Under the pieces are notes generated by a model. It had not been told where the DNA came from and ran no database searches. It saw nothing but the letters and a program-made list of their open reading frames with translations. From a virus: a stretch of DNA of 64,000 nucleotides. Where the stretch lies: positions 1 to 64,000 of IMG/VR virus record IMGVR_UViG_3300025450_000015; one strand, written 5' to 3'. The translations under genes were made by a program, and so were the position numbers. Of this stretch, positions 43,993 to 53,205 are shown piece after piece. The first letter of the stretch is position 1, and every line of letters begins with the position of its first letter.

Positions 43993-46900
43993 TAACTATT
44001 TGCCCCATAATTTGCACTTGTTATTTGTTGAAGATTTGCTGTTGAAGATAATGCAGTACCTGTAACTGTCTTAAGGTTACTTGGAGTTAGTCCAGATACT
44101 ACTTGGATATTGCTAAATGTAGCACAGCTTAAGAAAATACTATCACTTGCACATGTTATTTCAAATAAACTTCCAAAATACTGACCAGATTGTGTTGGAA
44201 CTATAACGAAACTAATAATATCTGGTGCTAATTGTTGCATTACATAAGTTGATAATTCAGTAAAATAGAATGTATCTCCAAAATTCCAATTTTCTAAAGC
44301 AAAGAATTGATTGATAGCTGTTAGAATACGTGCAGTAACATTGGCATTAGATACTGCCGAACTAGGATTAATAATAACTTCAAACACAGCTTGAAGACCT
44401 GGATCAGCTGCCGCTCCGAACAGTAATGTATAATTTACTGGATGATAGATTATTTCGTCTGAGATTGATTTAATTATGTTAAGATTTGGTGCTAATAAAT
44501 TATTCAACTCATCCTGACTTGGGGGCAATGGTTCAGTGCCTGTCGTTCCGCCATCCACCCATTGTCTAAATGCAGTATCGTAACTCTTAGTTAAGATATA
44601 AACATCTATAATATTACTTGCGCCTGGGTCAATTCTTGAATTATAATCTGCACTATGAGTATATTGAAATTTTAATCCGTCGCGGCCGACATAAACTTTA
44701 TAGTCTAATGTTGGATTTAATATTCCGCTTGCCACGGTATACTGAACTACTATTTGTGTATCTATAAAATAAAAATACTGTCCGTCAGTCCATTGTGATA
44801 ACGGATAAGCCAAACTTTGTGAAGCTAAAATTGTAACTGGTCCAGCTCCGCCAATCGCAGGATCATTATAGACATATTTGTAATCTTCTTGTCCTTGAGA
44901 AATAGAATACTTTTTCTGTACAATATAAGATGTTGGTAATGAAGGGTCAACAATATCTATGAATCCCTGAGGGTTGTCAACACTACCATTGTTTAATGGA
45001 TCTGCAAAAGTAATTATAACTTTTTTAGGATCAATGTATCCGTCTTGTCCAAAATATTCATTTACAACTTGCCATGAGTAATCAGTTGTGAATGCAGATG
45101 TCGATAATGGCTGTGTATTAATGCTTAGTACTTTAATGATATCTGAAATTGTTGAACTTGATACTATATCGTAAATTTTTACACTATCGTCAAAGTAAAA
45201 TGAAACTTCTGCATCACTTTCAAAAACATATCTTAAAGATCGCTGTGTAATTGTATAAGTTTGATTATCTGTTGTAAACAATAAAAACCAGCTAGCATCT
45301 AATTGTGTACTAGAAACATCTCCTTGATTTGTTAGACTAAAAGAACCTGTAGTATTAAGATTATTTTCAAATATAATTTGCCATGTCTGGGTTGGGCTGT
45401 CATATCTCAAACCAAAAGATTGATTATTAAAAATTAAATCAATTATTTGTGTTTGTACGCTCGAGGTTAATGCTGTTGAAAATGCTGGAATAATTTGTGT
45501 TAGTAACGGAGTGGCTGTTATTGCTCCTAAACTATTAAACAAAGTACTTACAGGTTTACTTAATGTAATTGGACCTTGACCATTAGACAGCGTAGCGGTT
45601 GTTCCGTCACCTGACACAGATTCAACTGTCGCCCACAAATAAGTAATACCCCCTGATGGCAAAACTCCCGAAGCAGGTATAGCAGTTAGTATATTTTTTT
45701 GCAAGGTATTAAAATAATATCCGGTCGGTGCTGTAAACTTAATCAAAGCCCCTACTCCAAGATACAGTAACGCATTTGATGTATTATTGTATCCAACTGC
45801 TAACGGCGTTTGGTCAATTGCACCAACATATCCAGTAGAACTGTTGTTATCAATAGTTTTAGAATACCAATTAGCACTAACACTCTTTGAAATAAAGTTA
45901 ATAAAATTGCTATAAAAGAAATTTCTAATGTTAGGATCTTCTAATATTGGAAGAATTTTATTATCAATAACTCCTTGAATATCTGTTTGTGTTACATAGG
46001 TAAATGTTGTTCCAGTATTGAATAATTGTTGATATAGTATACCATCATCAGCAAATAAATTTGTTGATGAATATTTTCCGGTTGGGTCTGTCAGGTCAAA
46101 ATATCGACTAATTCCGCTTGATGTTCTATTAATAGCTTTAACTTTTGCCACTTGTAAACTTGCACTCAACGGACTAATATTATAATCTTCTCCTGTGATC
46201 ATACGATTTTGTGTGTAGTATGTTTGAGGAGCATTTTGTTTTATGCTTGCATTGGATTCAGTTGTGGTTGCATTAATTACTGACGTTTTTAAAGATAATG
46301 TCAATGTTATAACTTCTGGTGCATTATTAGCAGAGATATAAGGAACAGAAATTGAAACGTTATTAATATCCGTCGAGTTAATAACGTAAGACAATCCGTT
46401 ACTAATTCTGTAGTATACTCTAAAAGTACCAAGAGGCATCTGACCAAATATACCGTCTGCAAAATTTAATATAATAGAATCGTTAGTTTGTGTTGTAACA
46501 CTATAAATTGTTGTCACATTTTGATTCAAACTGTTGTATATAATATTATTACCGGTAAGTGCTGGAATCTTTGTCCACAAAACACTTTCATTTCCGTTAG
46601 AATCTAATTGCCATAACCAAACATCTGTATTGTTTATATTAGGTGTGTCAATGTTAATTTGCATGTTAGTACTTGGAGTAGTAACTGTAAATGTTGCATT
46701 GTTCAATGTACCTTGCGTGAATCGAAAGAAAAAACCTGTGCCTGGACTACCGGCGCCGTACCCGTCATCAGTGTAAACACATGCTACTTGATTTCCAATT
46801 TTTGGAGTTTCTTCGTATATGTACGTCTGTGCATTAAAAGTTGTACTAGTAATATCAAAGTCCATCGATCTGCCAGCTACCGAAGAACTAAAAGAATACA

Positions 46901-47492
46901 CAGGAAGATTTGCGGCTACAGCATTAAATCGATATTGTGCTGTTGGGATATTGTAAATTGTTGCACTATCGGATGGATTTCCAAATTGTTGATTTTGTGG
47001 AAGTGCCGCGTTGATAATTCTAATAAATTGATCATACCAATTAGTATTACTAGGATCGTTCCATGCAATAACTTGTCCTGACAAATCTCTTGAATTAGAA
47101 TCTAAAACATTTTCAGTTGTAGAAACCGTGGCAACTTTTAACAATCCGCTAGCACTAACACATCTACTAGGAACATAACTAACAAGTTGTGCCAGGTTGA
47201 TAAGACTACTACGACGTTCTGCCGTTTCAATAAAATTTTCACGAGCGTTTAGATCTACACGAAATGCAATACTTTGTCCTACAAAAGCAATCAGGTCAAT
47301 AAGAGCTAGATACTCACTAGATTCAATATAATCATTAAAATCTTCAGGAAAATTTGTACGGATATAATCAATCATTGTACGGCGTAGATTATCAAAATCG
47401 TAGCTTTGGAAATTTGCATTGCTAAAAGTTTGATATATCTTTTGCCAATCTTCTGCTAGTAGTAGATTATTTTGTCTAGTAGTTGAACTCAT
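43992..47492 (-). CDS. gp6: baseplate wedge protein gp6
   Basis: 1166 aa. The start is typical of gp6 in T4-like phages: LLLAEDWQKIYQTFSNANFQ, DFDNLRRTMIDYIRTNFPED, IESSEYLALIDLIAFVGQSI, and RVDLNARENFIETAERRSSL. It forms the ring linking wedges in the baseplate. T4 gp6 is 660 aa; the size here is comparable to the extended versions in cyanophages. It follows gp25, as in T4-like order, and precedes the giant protein. A late promoter lies 18 bases upstream of its start. Confidence 0.88.
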   Translation of the reverse strand: MSSTTRQNNLLLAEDWQKIYQTFSNANFQSYDFDNLRRTMIDYIRTNFPEDFNDYIESSEYLALIDLIAFVGQSIAFRVDLNARENFIETAERRSSLINLAQLVSYVPSRCVSASGLLKVATVSTTENVLDSNSRDLSGQVIAWNDPSNTNWYDQFIRIINAALPQNQQFGNPSDSATIYNIPTAQYRFNAVAANLPVYSFSSSVAGRSMDFDITSTTFNAQTYIYEETPKIGNQVACVYTDDGYGAGSPGTGFFFRFTQGTLNNATFTVTTPSTNMQINIDTPNINNTDVWLWQLDSNGNESVLWTKIPALTGNNIIYNSLNQNVTTIYSVTTQTNDSIILNFADGIFGQMPLGTFRVYYRISNGLSYVINSTDINNVSISVPYISANNAPEVITLTLSLKTSVINATTTESNASIKQNAPQTYYTQNRMITGEDYNISPLSASLQVAKVKAINRTSSGISRYFDLTDPTGKYSSTNLFADDGILYQQLFNTGTTFTYVTQTDIQGVIDNKILPILEDPNIRNFFYSNFINFISKSVSANWYSKTIDNNSSTGYVGAIDQTPLAVGYNNTSNALLYLGVGALIKFTAPTGYYFNTLQKNILTAIPASGVLPSGGITYLWATVESVSGDGTTATLSNGQGPITLSKPVSTLFNSLGAITATPLLTQIIPAFSTALTSSVQTQIIDLIFNNQSFGLRYDSPTQTWQIIFENNLNTTGSFSLTNQGDVSSTQLDASWFLLFTTDNQTYTITQRSLRYVFESDAEVSFYFDDSVKIYDIVSSSTISDIIKVLSINTQPLSTSAFTTDYSWQVVNEYFGQDGYIDPKKVIITFADPLNNGSVDNPQGFIDIVDPSLPTSYIVQKKYSISQGQEDYKYVYNDPAIGGAGPVTILASQSLAYPLSQWTDGQYFYFIDTQIVVQYTVASGILNPTLDYKVYVGRDGLKFQYTHSADYNSRIDPGASNIIDVYILTKSYDTAFRQWVDGGTTGTEPLPPSQDELNNLLAPNLNIIKSISDEIIYHPVNYTLLFGAAADPGLQAVFEVIINPSSAVSNANVTARILTAINQFFALENWNFGDTFYFTELSTYVMQQLAPDIISFVIVPTQSGQYFGSLFEITCASDSIFLSCATFSNIQVVSGLTPSNLKTVTGTALSSTANLQQITSANYGANS

Positions 47493-47510
47493 GATTTATC
47501 CTAATATTAA

Positions 47511-47518
47511 TATTTATC
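47511..47518 (-). promoter_or_regulatory. T4-type late promoter -10 box (GATAAATA)
   Basis: GATAAATA on the minus strand between gp25 and gp6, 18 bases upstream of the gp6 start ATG 47492; SD AGGAT follows. Confidence 0.65.
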
Positions 47519-47542
47519 GAACAAAATTATATGCGTATTTTA

Positions 47543-47986
47543 TTAGATATTTGATACTAGACCGTTGTTTTGATCGAATTTTAATTGCAGATTTTCACTA
47601 AGATTGTACGCTGAATATGTCAATCTAAACTCAATTTGTAGTCCTGTATCATACTGAGATATGATTACATTGGTTGCCTGAACCCTAGGATCTGCATTTA
47701 CGATTGCATTGACATTCTGCAATAATAGTTCCTTTATGTTTTCTGTCAAAGGTTCAAACAACAAGTCCCATATTATACAACCGTAAGCTGGATTCATGAG
47801 TCTTTCGCCCTGACGTACATAAAAACTGTTTAGCAAGTCTTGTTTGATTAGTTCAAAATCATACAATGCAAAATTTTTACTATTTGTATTAACTGTGCTG
47901 AATCCTCTGTACAAACGAGAAGTTGGCTTGTTATTAATGTTCGATTTTGTTGTAAGATTTGTTTTTGTGTATAAACTGTTTGCCAT
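47543..47986 (-). CDS. gp25: baseplate wedge protein gp25
   Basis: 147 aa. GPW/gp25 family: FYVRQGERLMNPAYGCIIWD, LLFEPLTENIKELLLQNVNA and VNADPRVQATNVIISQYDTG are characteristic of the small wedge protein that attaches to gp6 and the sheath initiation complex. Length matches T4 gp25 (132 aa). It lies between gp5 and gp6, as expected for a contractile-tail baseplate operon. Confidence 0.93.
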   Translation of the reverse strand: MANSLYTKTNLTTKSNINNKPTSRLYRGFSTVNTNSKNFALYDFELIKQDLLNSFYVRQGERLMNPAYGCIIWDLLFEPLTENIKELLLQNVNAIVNADPRVQATNVIISQYDTGLQIEFRLTYSAYNLSENLQLKFDQNNGLVSNI

Positions 47987-47998
47987 GTTAGGTCTCCG

Positions 47999-49627
47999 TT
48001 ACTTTGCAGATTGGTTTGAACTTGGTGGAATAAAGTTAAACGTGTCTGTTGCTGTAGTATACTTTAAATAAAAATCTGGTGCTGTAGTTTTTCCATTACT
48101 AAATGTTATTGGCGAAGTCGATGTTATATCTGTCTGCGAAGCTGCCATCGATTTTGGATCTAAATTTTCGTGCTGAGGCCAAGGTTCATGATTAGGAATA
48201 CGCTTCATAATACTCACTATTTGACTACCGTTAGTGTCGTAAATATTATTAAATGTTGGCAAAGGTTTAGGAGCAGTTGTTAATGCCTTTGATGCAACTC
48301 CTGCACCGTTTATACCAAGGACACTTGATGCAGTTATTATTAAATTGTTACTGCTGTTTAAATTTGTATTAACGCTAGTTAAATTTACTGATGTACTTGC
48401 ACTAACATTAAAATCTTTAACTACATTAATATAATCGCCTGTTACTTTTACTTTATAATTTCCGTTAACAATAAAATTAAAGTTGCCGCCTGATTCTAAT
48501 TGTGTTTGTGTCGTAGATTTCATATTAATACTACGTCCAGCTTCCATATTAATATCTCGGTCAGCATAAAAATTCATATCTGCTTTTGTATGGATGCTGA
48601 CACTGTCCGAAGCAAATATATCAATTTTTCCCATGCTAGACATTTCTATCCAACTAGTACCTGAGGCATTTCCAATGTAAATTAAATCTTCACTGTTATG
48701 CAATAATATCTGATGTCCGGTACGTGTACGAATTCTAACCATCTCGTTGTGAGGTAGAGTAGGATCTCCAGATTTATCGCCTGCTTGAAAACTTGCATAA
48801 TCAGGAGGACCTTCGCTAGCGTTCTTTTTTCTTCTAAATCCAGAATCGCCATCATCCATTACAAATGTTGTTCCGCCAAGTCTGCTGATTGGCTGGACTA
48901 TTGGATTATTATTAAGGGAATCCAAGCCAACTTTGCCTGTTGGAGCACCTGGTGTTTTATCTACTGGGCCAGGAGTACTAATTCCAAATACAGTACTAGG
49001 TGCTTCTCTCCTTGCACCGCTAGTTGTAATTCCTCTGATATCGTCAAGATTTAATCCTTGATTTGTTAGTATTTGTGAAAAATATTTGTGAGTAGGTTTA
49101 GGAATTTGTGTTGCTGGTTTAGATGCATTAGCAGTATCCGTATTTGCAATTACTTTATTATATTCCGATGTAGGAGCCCTTAATGGTTGTCCGCTTGGAG
49201 TAGTTCCTTGCTCAACAGTAAATTCTGTTGAAGGCATTCCGGGAACCATAAAGTTACTTTCGGTATCAGGAACACATCCTATCCAAAATCCACGAGATGG
49301 ATCGCCATTGATAAAAATTACAACTACTTGTGTCCCCACATCCGGTGGTACAAACCACATACCGTAACTTTTTTGTGTTCCGTCATAGTCATTATTATTA
49401 CCAACAAAGTCAGCATTAGTTTGCCCTGCAAAAGGAAACATAGCTTTTACTTGGAATGATTGATTGTCAAATCTAGAGTCGCCTGCTTCTCTTAAGATTC
49501 GTACTTTAAGACCTCCCATGAATTTGCTGTCAAGATGACCTTCTACTATGGCTAGTCTAGGGACTTCGGGTGCTTTTTGTCCGCCTGAACCTTTAGCTGT
49601 ATCTATTCTGGATATGGTACCTGTCAT
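47999..49627 (-). CDS. gp5: baseplate central spike/hub protein gp5-like (no lysozyme domain)
   Basis: 542 aa. The N-terminal OB-fold region is evident: VEGHLDSKFMGGLKVRILRE, QVKAMFPFAGQTN, WFVPPDVGTQVVVIFINGDP, and RGFWIGCVPD. The C-terminal part is the triple-stranded beta-helix stem: DIFASDSVSIHTKADMNFYA, DRDINMEAGRSINMKSTTQT, NGNYKVKVTGDYI. T4 gp5 has a lysozyme domain between these; here that section is a Pro/Thr-rich linker with TPGPVDKTPGAP and no lysozyme signature. As in VgrG-like spikes, the peptidoglycan activity must be elsewhere or not needed. Confidence 0.85.
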   Translation of the reverse strand: MTGTISRIDTAKGSGGQKAPEVPRLAIVEGHLDSKFMGGLKVRILREAGDSRFDNQSFQVKAMFPFAGQTNADFVGNNNDYDGTQKSYGMWFVPPDVGTQVVVIFINGDPSRGFWIGCVPDTESNFMVPGMPSTEFTVEQGTTPSGQPLRAPTSEYNKVIANTDTANASKPATQIPKPTHKYFSQILTNQGLNLDDIRGITTSGARREAPSTVFGISTPGPVDKTPGAPTGKVGLDSLNNNPIVQPISRLGGTTFVMDDGDSGFRRKKNASEGPPDYASFQAGDKSGDPTLPHNEMVRIRTRTGHQILLHNSEDLIYIGNASGTSWIEMSSMGKIDIFASDSVSIHTKADMNFYADRDINMEAGRSINMKSTTQTQLESGGNFNFIVNGNYKVKVTGDYINVVKDFNVSASTSVNLTSVNTNLNSSNNLIITASSVLGINGAGVASKALTTAPKPLPTFNNIYDTNGSQIVSIMKRIPNHEPWPQHENLDPKSMAASQTDITSTSPITFSNGKTTAPDFYLKYTTATDTFNFIPPSSNQSAK

Positions 49628-49629
49628 TA

Positions 49630-51828
49630 TTAAACCTGCGGTATATCGCCACGATTATATGCGGCTGTGTATTCGGGAGTGCCGGGTGCCGGTTGAGCGG
49701 CAGCTGGAGATTGTTTGTCTGTACCAATAGCTTGTCCAGGTTTCAAGCCAGAACTTGAAGTTACTGAATTTGGCGGTGGCTGATTTGGTAATCTAATACC
49801 GTTGAGTACTTGTGTAAATTTGCCGTCTTTAAATGTACTCTTAACTGTAGTTAATTTATACAGTCCTTGCCATTGATATGCTGTCTTATTTGATGAGAAG
49901 TCATACAGTCCAGTTGACTGATTTATATCGTTAGGTGATTTAAAATTAACAATAAAAGAAACTTCTCCTCCTTGATAATTCATATCTCCGTCTGATGTTA
50001 TATTAACCTGGCTACTGACGTTTGCTGTATAGTTGCCCATTCCAGAATTAGAAATATAGTAAGGGTCTCCCATAATTGTTATGTTAGCATTAGACATGTC
50101 GTAAGGAGTATTAATTACATCATGGTACCAAGCCGCGGCTTGTGCTGTTTGAGCGGCTCCGTATGTACCTCCTATCCTACCTAAAGATGTTTCAGTTCCT
50201 GTATAACGCAAAGTCTGAGCGGCATTTACATTGCCCTTGTTAACTTTTGCACCATTGTCGTTGACTTGAACTTCATCTTTTTTAGCATCCTTATTTGCTT
50301 CACTAGCAAAATCGTTTCTATTTTGTAAAAGTTCACTTTGTGTATTTTTAAACAAATCAGGAGCCATTCTCATAATGAATGCATTTTTAATTTCAATATT
50401 AAAATTTAAAATTTCCGTGTTTAATCCTGTGTAGATATAGTTGTAAACTTTTGCTACTTTTTTTCTAAGACTATCTAGACCAGGAGGAACTACGTTAGTT
50501 GCTAGACTCCATGCAACGTGCGATTTGTATTCGCAAACTCTGTATACAACAATCTTAGGTAGTCTTCCTTTTGATTTTATATTGTCATCAGAATTTATAT
50601 GATAAACTTGTGTATCAACTCGCCACCATGTTCTAAATCCGTCGGCATCAACTGCACTACTTTTAAGATTATTAACCGCATATTTGCTAACAAATAACAC
50701 TTTATTAATCATATCAATAATGCTAGTGCCTTGTGGAAATTCAAATTCAATCGATTTTGGATCTACAACCTGCGTAGATGCTTTGTTTACTTCTCCGGTA
50801 TTAGGATCTACTACCGATTTTGCAAAAGGTTTATTGGCTGCTTTTATTGTCTCACCGTCAAACTCTGAAGATCCAATTTTATTTACAGTACTAGTATCTT
50901 GTTGTGCAATTGCCTGTTGCTGATCTGCTGTTTTTAATCCTATACTTTTTAAAAAACTTGCATCTGTACCTGATGTAATTTTACTTACTGTGGCAGATGA
51001 TACATTGTATTTGCTGGAAGCATTTGGAGTTTGTGATCCAGATTTACCTGTTTGCAAAGTGGATGGAAAAACTATATAAATTCTTTCGGGTTGATCTGCA
51101 CCACCGTCTTTCTTTAAATTATCATAGTACTTGTTCAAGGCAGCTTGCAAACTATGAGCACCGCTTTGCAAGGCTTCTTGTACAGTAAGGCCTGAAAAAT
51201 TTACGTTTGTTTTAAGAGCAAGATATTCATCTTTTAAAGATTCTCCGTTGGCAACATAGCCTGCACAGTCATACGTTGCGCCAGCGGGAGTCATTTTCAT
51301 ATCAATTTTTGTAAATTTAAACGGAATATATTTTGAAGTAGATGGTATTGATGAAATTGCTCCGCCTTCCGTGTTTCCCCTAAAATCAATAGTAATCAAA
51401 TAAACAGCATCATTATAATTTTGATACCCAGCTAGCCCTGCCGCACCAGATAATGCTGTAGGAAATCCGCACATGCTGTATGGCTCAACTATTTTAAATT
51501 CTAAAGTTAAATTGCTTGTGTTAGTCAATTTAGGTGTGAATGAAACTGTACTATTGACTGTAAGTTCAGTCATATAAAATTCAAATTTAGTGCCGCCGAT
51601 AATAAATCTGTTGTCAGGATTCGCACCAGCACTTTTTAAAATTGCAGTCGGTAGTTGTCCTGCAAGGTATGATGAATTTGGAAAATTATAACTTGCAGGA
51701 TCTAAACAATAAAGACCAAACACATAATCGTAAGATGCATAACTGCTCAAGACATTTGGTCTAGGCAAAGAAAATTTTGTAAAGGCATCCGATATTGCAG
51801 ATCCAAGATTAGATAATACAGAAGCCAT
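49630..51828 (-). CDS. putative baseplate hub protein (gp27-like position)
   Basis: 732 aa, between gp53 and the gp5-like spike and coupled to both. The N-terminal half is typical of hub proteins of T4-like marine phages: YDYVFGLYCLDPASYNFPNS, TLEFKIVEPYSMCGFPTALS, and YLITIDFRGNTEGG. A polar linker (about 270-370 with SGSQTPNASSKYN, DQQQAIAQQDTSTV) leads to a second domain with FPQGTSIIDMINKVLFVSKY, RTWWRVDTQVYHINSDDNIK and YRVCEYKSHVAW. The fold of gp27 cannot be verified here, so the assignment rests mainly on synteny. It would connect the spike to the tail tube. Confidence 0.6.
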   Translation of the reverse strand: MASVLSNLGSAISDAFTKFSLPRPNVLSSYASYDYVFGLYCLDPASYNFPNSSYLAGQLPTAILKSAGANPDNRFIIGGTKFEFYMTELTVNSTVSFTPKLTNTSNLTLEFKIVEPYSMCGFPTALSGAAGLAGYQNYNDAVYLITIDFRGNTEGGAISSIPSTSKYIPFKFTKIDMKMTPAGATYDCAGYVANGESLKDEYLALKTNVNFSGLTVQEALQSGAHSLQAALNKYYDNLKKDGGADQPERIYIVFPSTLQTGKSGSQTPNASSKYNVSSATVSKITSGTDASFLKSIGLKTADQQQAIAQQDTSTVNKIGSSEFDGETIKAANKPFAKSVVDPNTGEVNKASTQVVDPKSIEFEFPQGTSIIDMINKVLFVSKYAVNNLKSSAVDADGFRTWWRVDTQVYHINSDDNIKSKGRLPKIVVYRVCEYKSHVAWSLATNVVPPGLDSLRKKVAKVYNYIYTGLNTEILNFNIEIKNAFIMRMAPDLFKNTQSELLQNRNDFASEANKDAKKDEVQVNDNGAKVNKGNVNAAQTLRYTGTETSLGRIGGTYGAAQTAQAAAWYHDVINTPYDMSNANITIMGDPYYISNSGMGNYTANVSSQVNITSDGDMNYQGGEVSFIVNFKSPNDINQSTGLYDFSSNKTAYQWQGLYKLTTVKSTFKDGKFTQVLNGIRLPNQPPPNSVTSSSGLKPGQAIGTDKQSPAAAQPAPGTPEYTAAYNRGDIPQV

Positions 51829-51829
51829 A

Positions 51830-52132
51830 TTATATTCCCAATGCTTGTGTTAATTCGCTTAATTTACAAATATATATTTGTGTTCCTGGAATAAAATCTA
51901 AAATAGGATCTTGTAATACATCTAAATTTCGTTGAATGAAAACCCACCATAAATTAGCATCGCCGTATAAGTCAAATGCCAGTAGGTCTGGTCTATAGGT
52001 ATATTGCGGTTCAATAGTATATAAAAAATCGTCTGGATTTGCACTGACAGGTCTGATATTTAAAATGTCTAGATAGTTATTTGTAATAGATGTCAAGTAC
52101 CAAGGACTACTTGTAGAATAATCTGCTTGCAT
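51830..52132 (-). CDS. gp53: baseplate wedge protein gp53
   Basis: 100 aa. gp53 family, LysM-like small wedge protein: SPWYLTSITNNYLDILNIRP, YTIEPQYTYRPDLLAFDLYG, DANLWWVFIQRNLDVLQDPI, and FIPGTQIYI. The WW-x-F-x-x-RN-x-D-x-x-x-DP pattern with a following G-T-x-I is the family core. T4 gp53 (196 aa) is longer. Lies between the tube/baseplate protein and the hub candidate with 1-base gaps. Confidence 0.85.
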   Translation of the reverse strand: MQADYSTSSPWYLTSITNNYLDILNIRPVSANPDDFLYTIEPQYTYRPDLLAFDLYGDANLWWVFIQRNLDVLQDPILDFIPGTQIYICKLSELTQALGI

Positions 52133-52133
52133 T

Positions 52134-53123
52134 TTAAATGTATCCCGGAGTTGTGTTTAGATATCCGCCTTCAACAAATCTGTCAAGGCTAAATCTTTGA
52201 CTTGTATTTCTTGCATACATTGGCTGTAGTGTAACTGTAAATGTACTTTTTACAGGAACATGAGTATATCCTCCTGGGATAGACCCGCCAGTTCCAAATA
52301 ATCCTGCAAGGGCGGCCACTTGTCCAACACCGCCTGCAATACTTCCTATTCCGGCAGTAACATCTCCCGCTCCTGGAAAGATTGAACCAAGTGCATCTGT
52401 TATTCCACCGACTGCATCTGCGGCACCTTGTGCTATACTAGCGGCACTGTTGACTACTGGTACACTGATATAATCACAATCTTTTGCCAACTGAGTTTGA
52501 AATGATGTAACTGCAACTGGTACATTGTTAAACACATACTGACCATACGCATTAAAATTTACAATCGGTGGAGGATTGCCAGCCTTTGGATCATTTCCGT
52601 TAAACATTTTGGTAAGACTTCTTAAATAATGCATGGCTGCAATCCAGTACAAGCCTTGTGTTTGATCCTCAACATACATTGGAGCAGTAATCTGAATTTG
52701 TCCAGGATCACTATTTTGATATGCATGGAAATTGTAATTTGTATGCGGAATATTCAAAGGTGTGTACTTTGCCTGTGCAGTTATATTAATGTCTGGAGTG
52801 TAAGGAAAAATCATGCCGCCTGCATCGATTAATGGTTTCATTACTACACTGGTTCTAAAACTAGGCCAGGTAGGTATGCTTAAACGAACACGCCATTCAT
52901 GGGCGCCTTCCAAATCAGTAAAAGCGGCCGAAGCGGCGTATATATCGCCTACTGATTCACCAGCAGTTGGTAAACTTATCGAACGTACAGAACTTAATAA
53001 ATTGGCGGCATTACCCACCGCTCCTGCCAATGCAGTGATTTTACCTGCTTTATTGATAGCAGATCCAATCGAATTAGCACTTGCGCCTTGTTGTACCTGT
53101 GCTGTTGCTCCTGTTACGGCCAT
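52134..53123 (-). CDS. conserved virion structural protein (possible tail-tube cap/initiator)
   Basis: 329 aa, first gene of the late operon on this strand. An N-terminal helical Ala/Gly-rich segment (GSAINKAGKITALAGAVGNA) and HEWRVRLSIPTWP are followed by FPYTPDINITAQAKYTPLNI, PHTNYNFHAYQNSDPGQIQI and MHYLRSLTKMFNG. A second Ala/Gly-rich helix leads to TFTVTLQPMYARNTSQRFSL and DRFVEGGYLNTTPGYI. Such proteins are conserved in T4-like cyanophages, where they sit beside baseplate and tube genes. The gp48/gp54 role is an inference from position. Confidence 0.68.
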   Translation of the reverse strand: MAVTGATAQVQQGASANSIGSAINKAGKITALAGAVGNAANLLSSVRSISLPTAGESVGDIYAASAAFTDLEGAHEWRVRLSIPTWPSFRTSVVMKPLIDAGGMIFPYTPDINITAQAKYTPLNIPHTNYNFHAYQNSDPGQIQITAPMYVEDQTQGLYWIAAMHYLRSLTKMFNGNDPKAGNPPPIVNFNAYGQYVFNNVPVAVTSFQTQLAKDCDYISVPVVNSAASIAQGAADAVGGITDALGSIFPGAGDVTAGIGSIAGGVGQVAALAGLFGTGGSIPGGYTHVPVKSTFTVTLQPMYARNTSQRFSLDRFVEGGYLNTTPGYI

Positions 53124-53146
53124 AATATTATTCCTTTTTGGTATAA

Positions 53147-53154
53147 TATTTAGT
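53147..53154 (-). promoter_or_regulatory. weak late promoter-like box (ACTAAATA)
   Basis: On the minus strand ACTAAATA, two bases from TATAAATA, 23 bases upstream of ATG 53123. It touches the -35 of the opposite gp55 promoter. Plausible only by position. Confidence 0.3.
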
Positions 53155-53182
53155 TGACTTTATAAAGTGCGTAGTTTATAAT
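53154..53182 (+). promoter_or_regulatory. sigma70-type promoter for gp55-gp47-gp46
   Basis: TTGACT (53154-53159; 5 of 6), a 17-base spacer and TATAAT (53177-53182; 6 of 6), 23 bases upstream of gp55 ATG 53206. Being of host type, it would allow gp55 to be made before late transcription. Confidence 0.8.
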
Positions 53183-53205
53183 TAACCATTAGAGGACTCT
53201 TAAGG

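Noticed and set aside
47844-48071. Plus-strand ORF across the gp25/gp5 junction.
   Set aside because: Antisense to two well-supported baseplate genes and without a promoter or SD.
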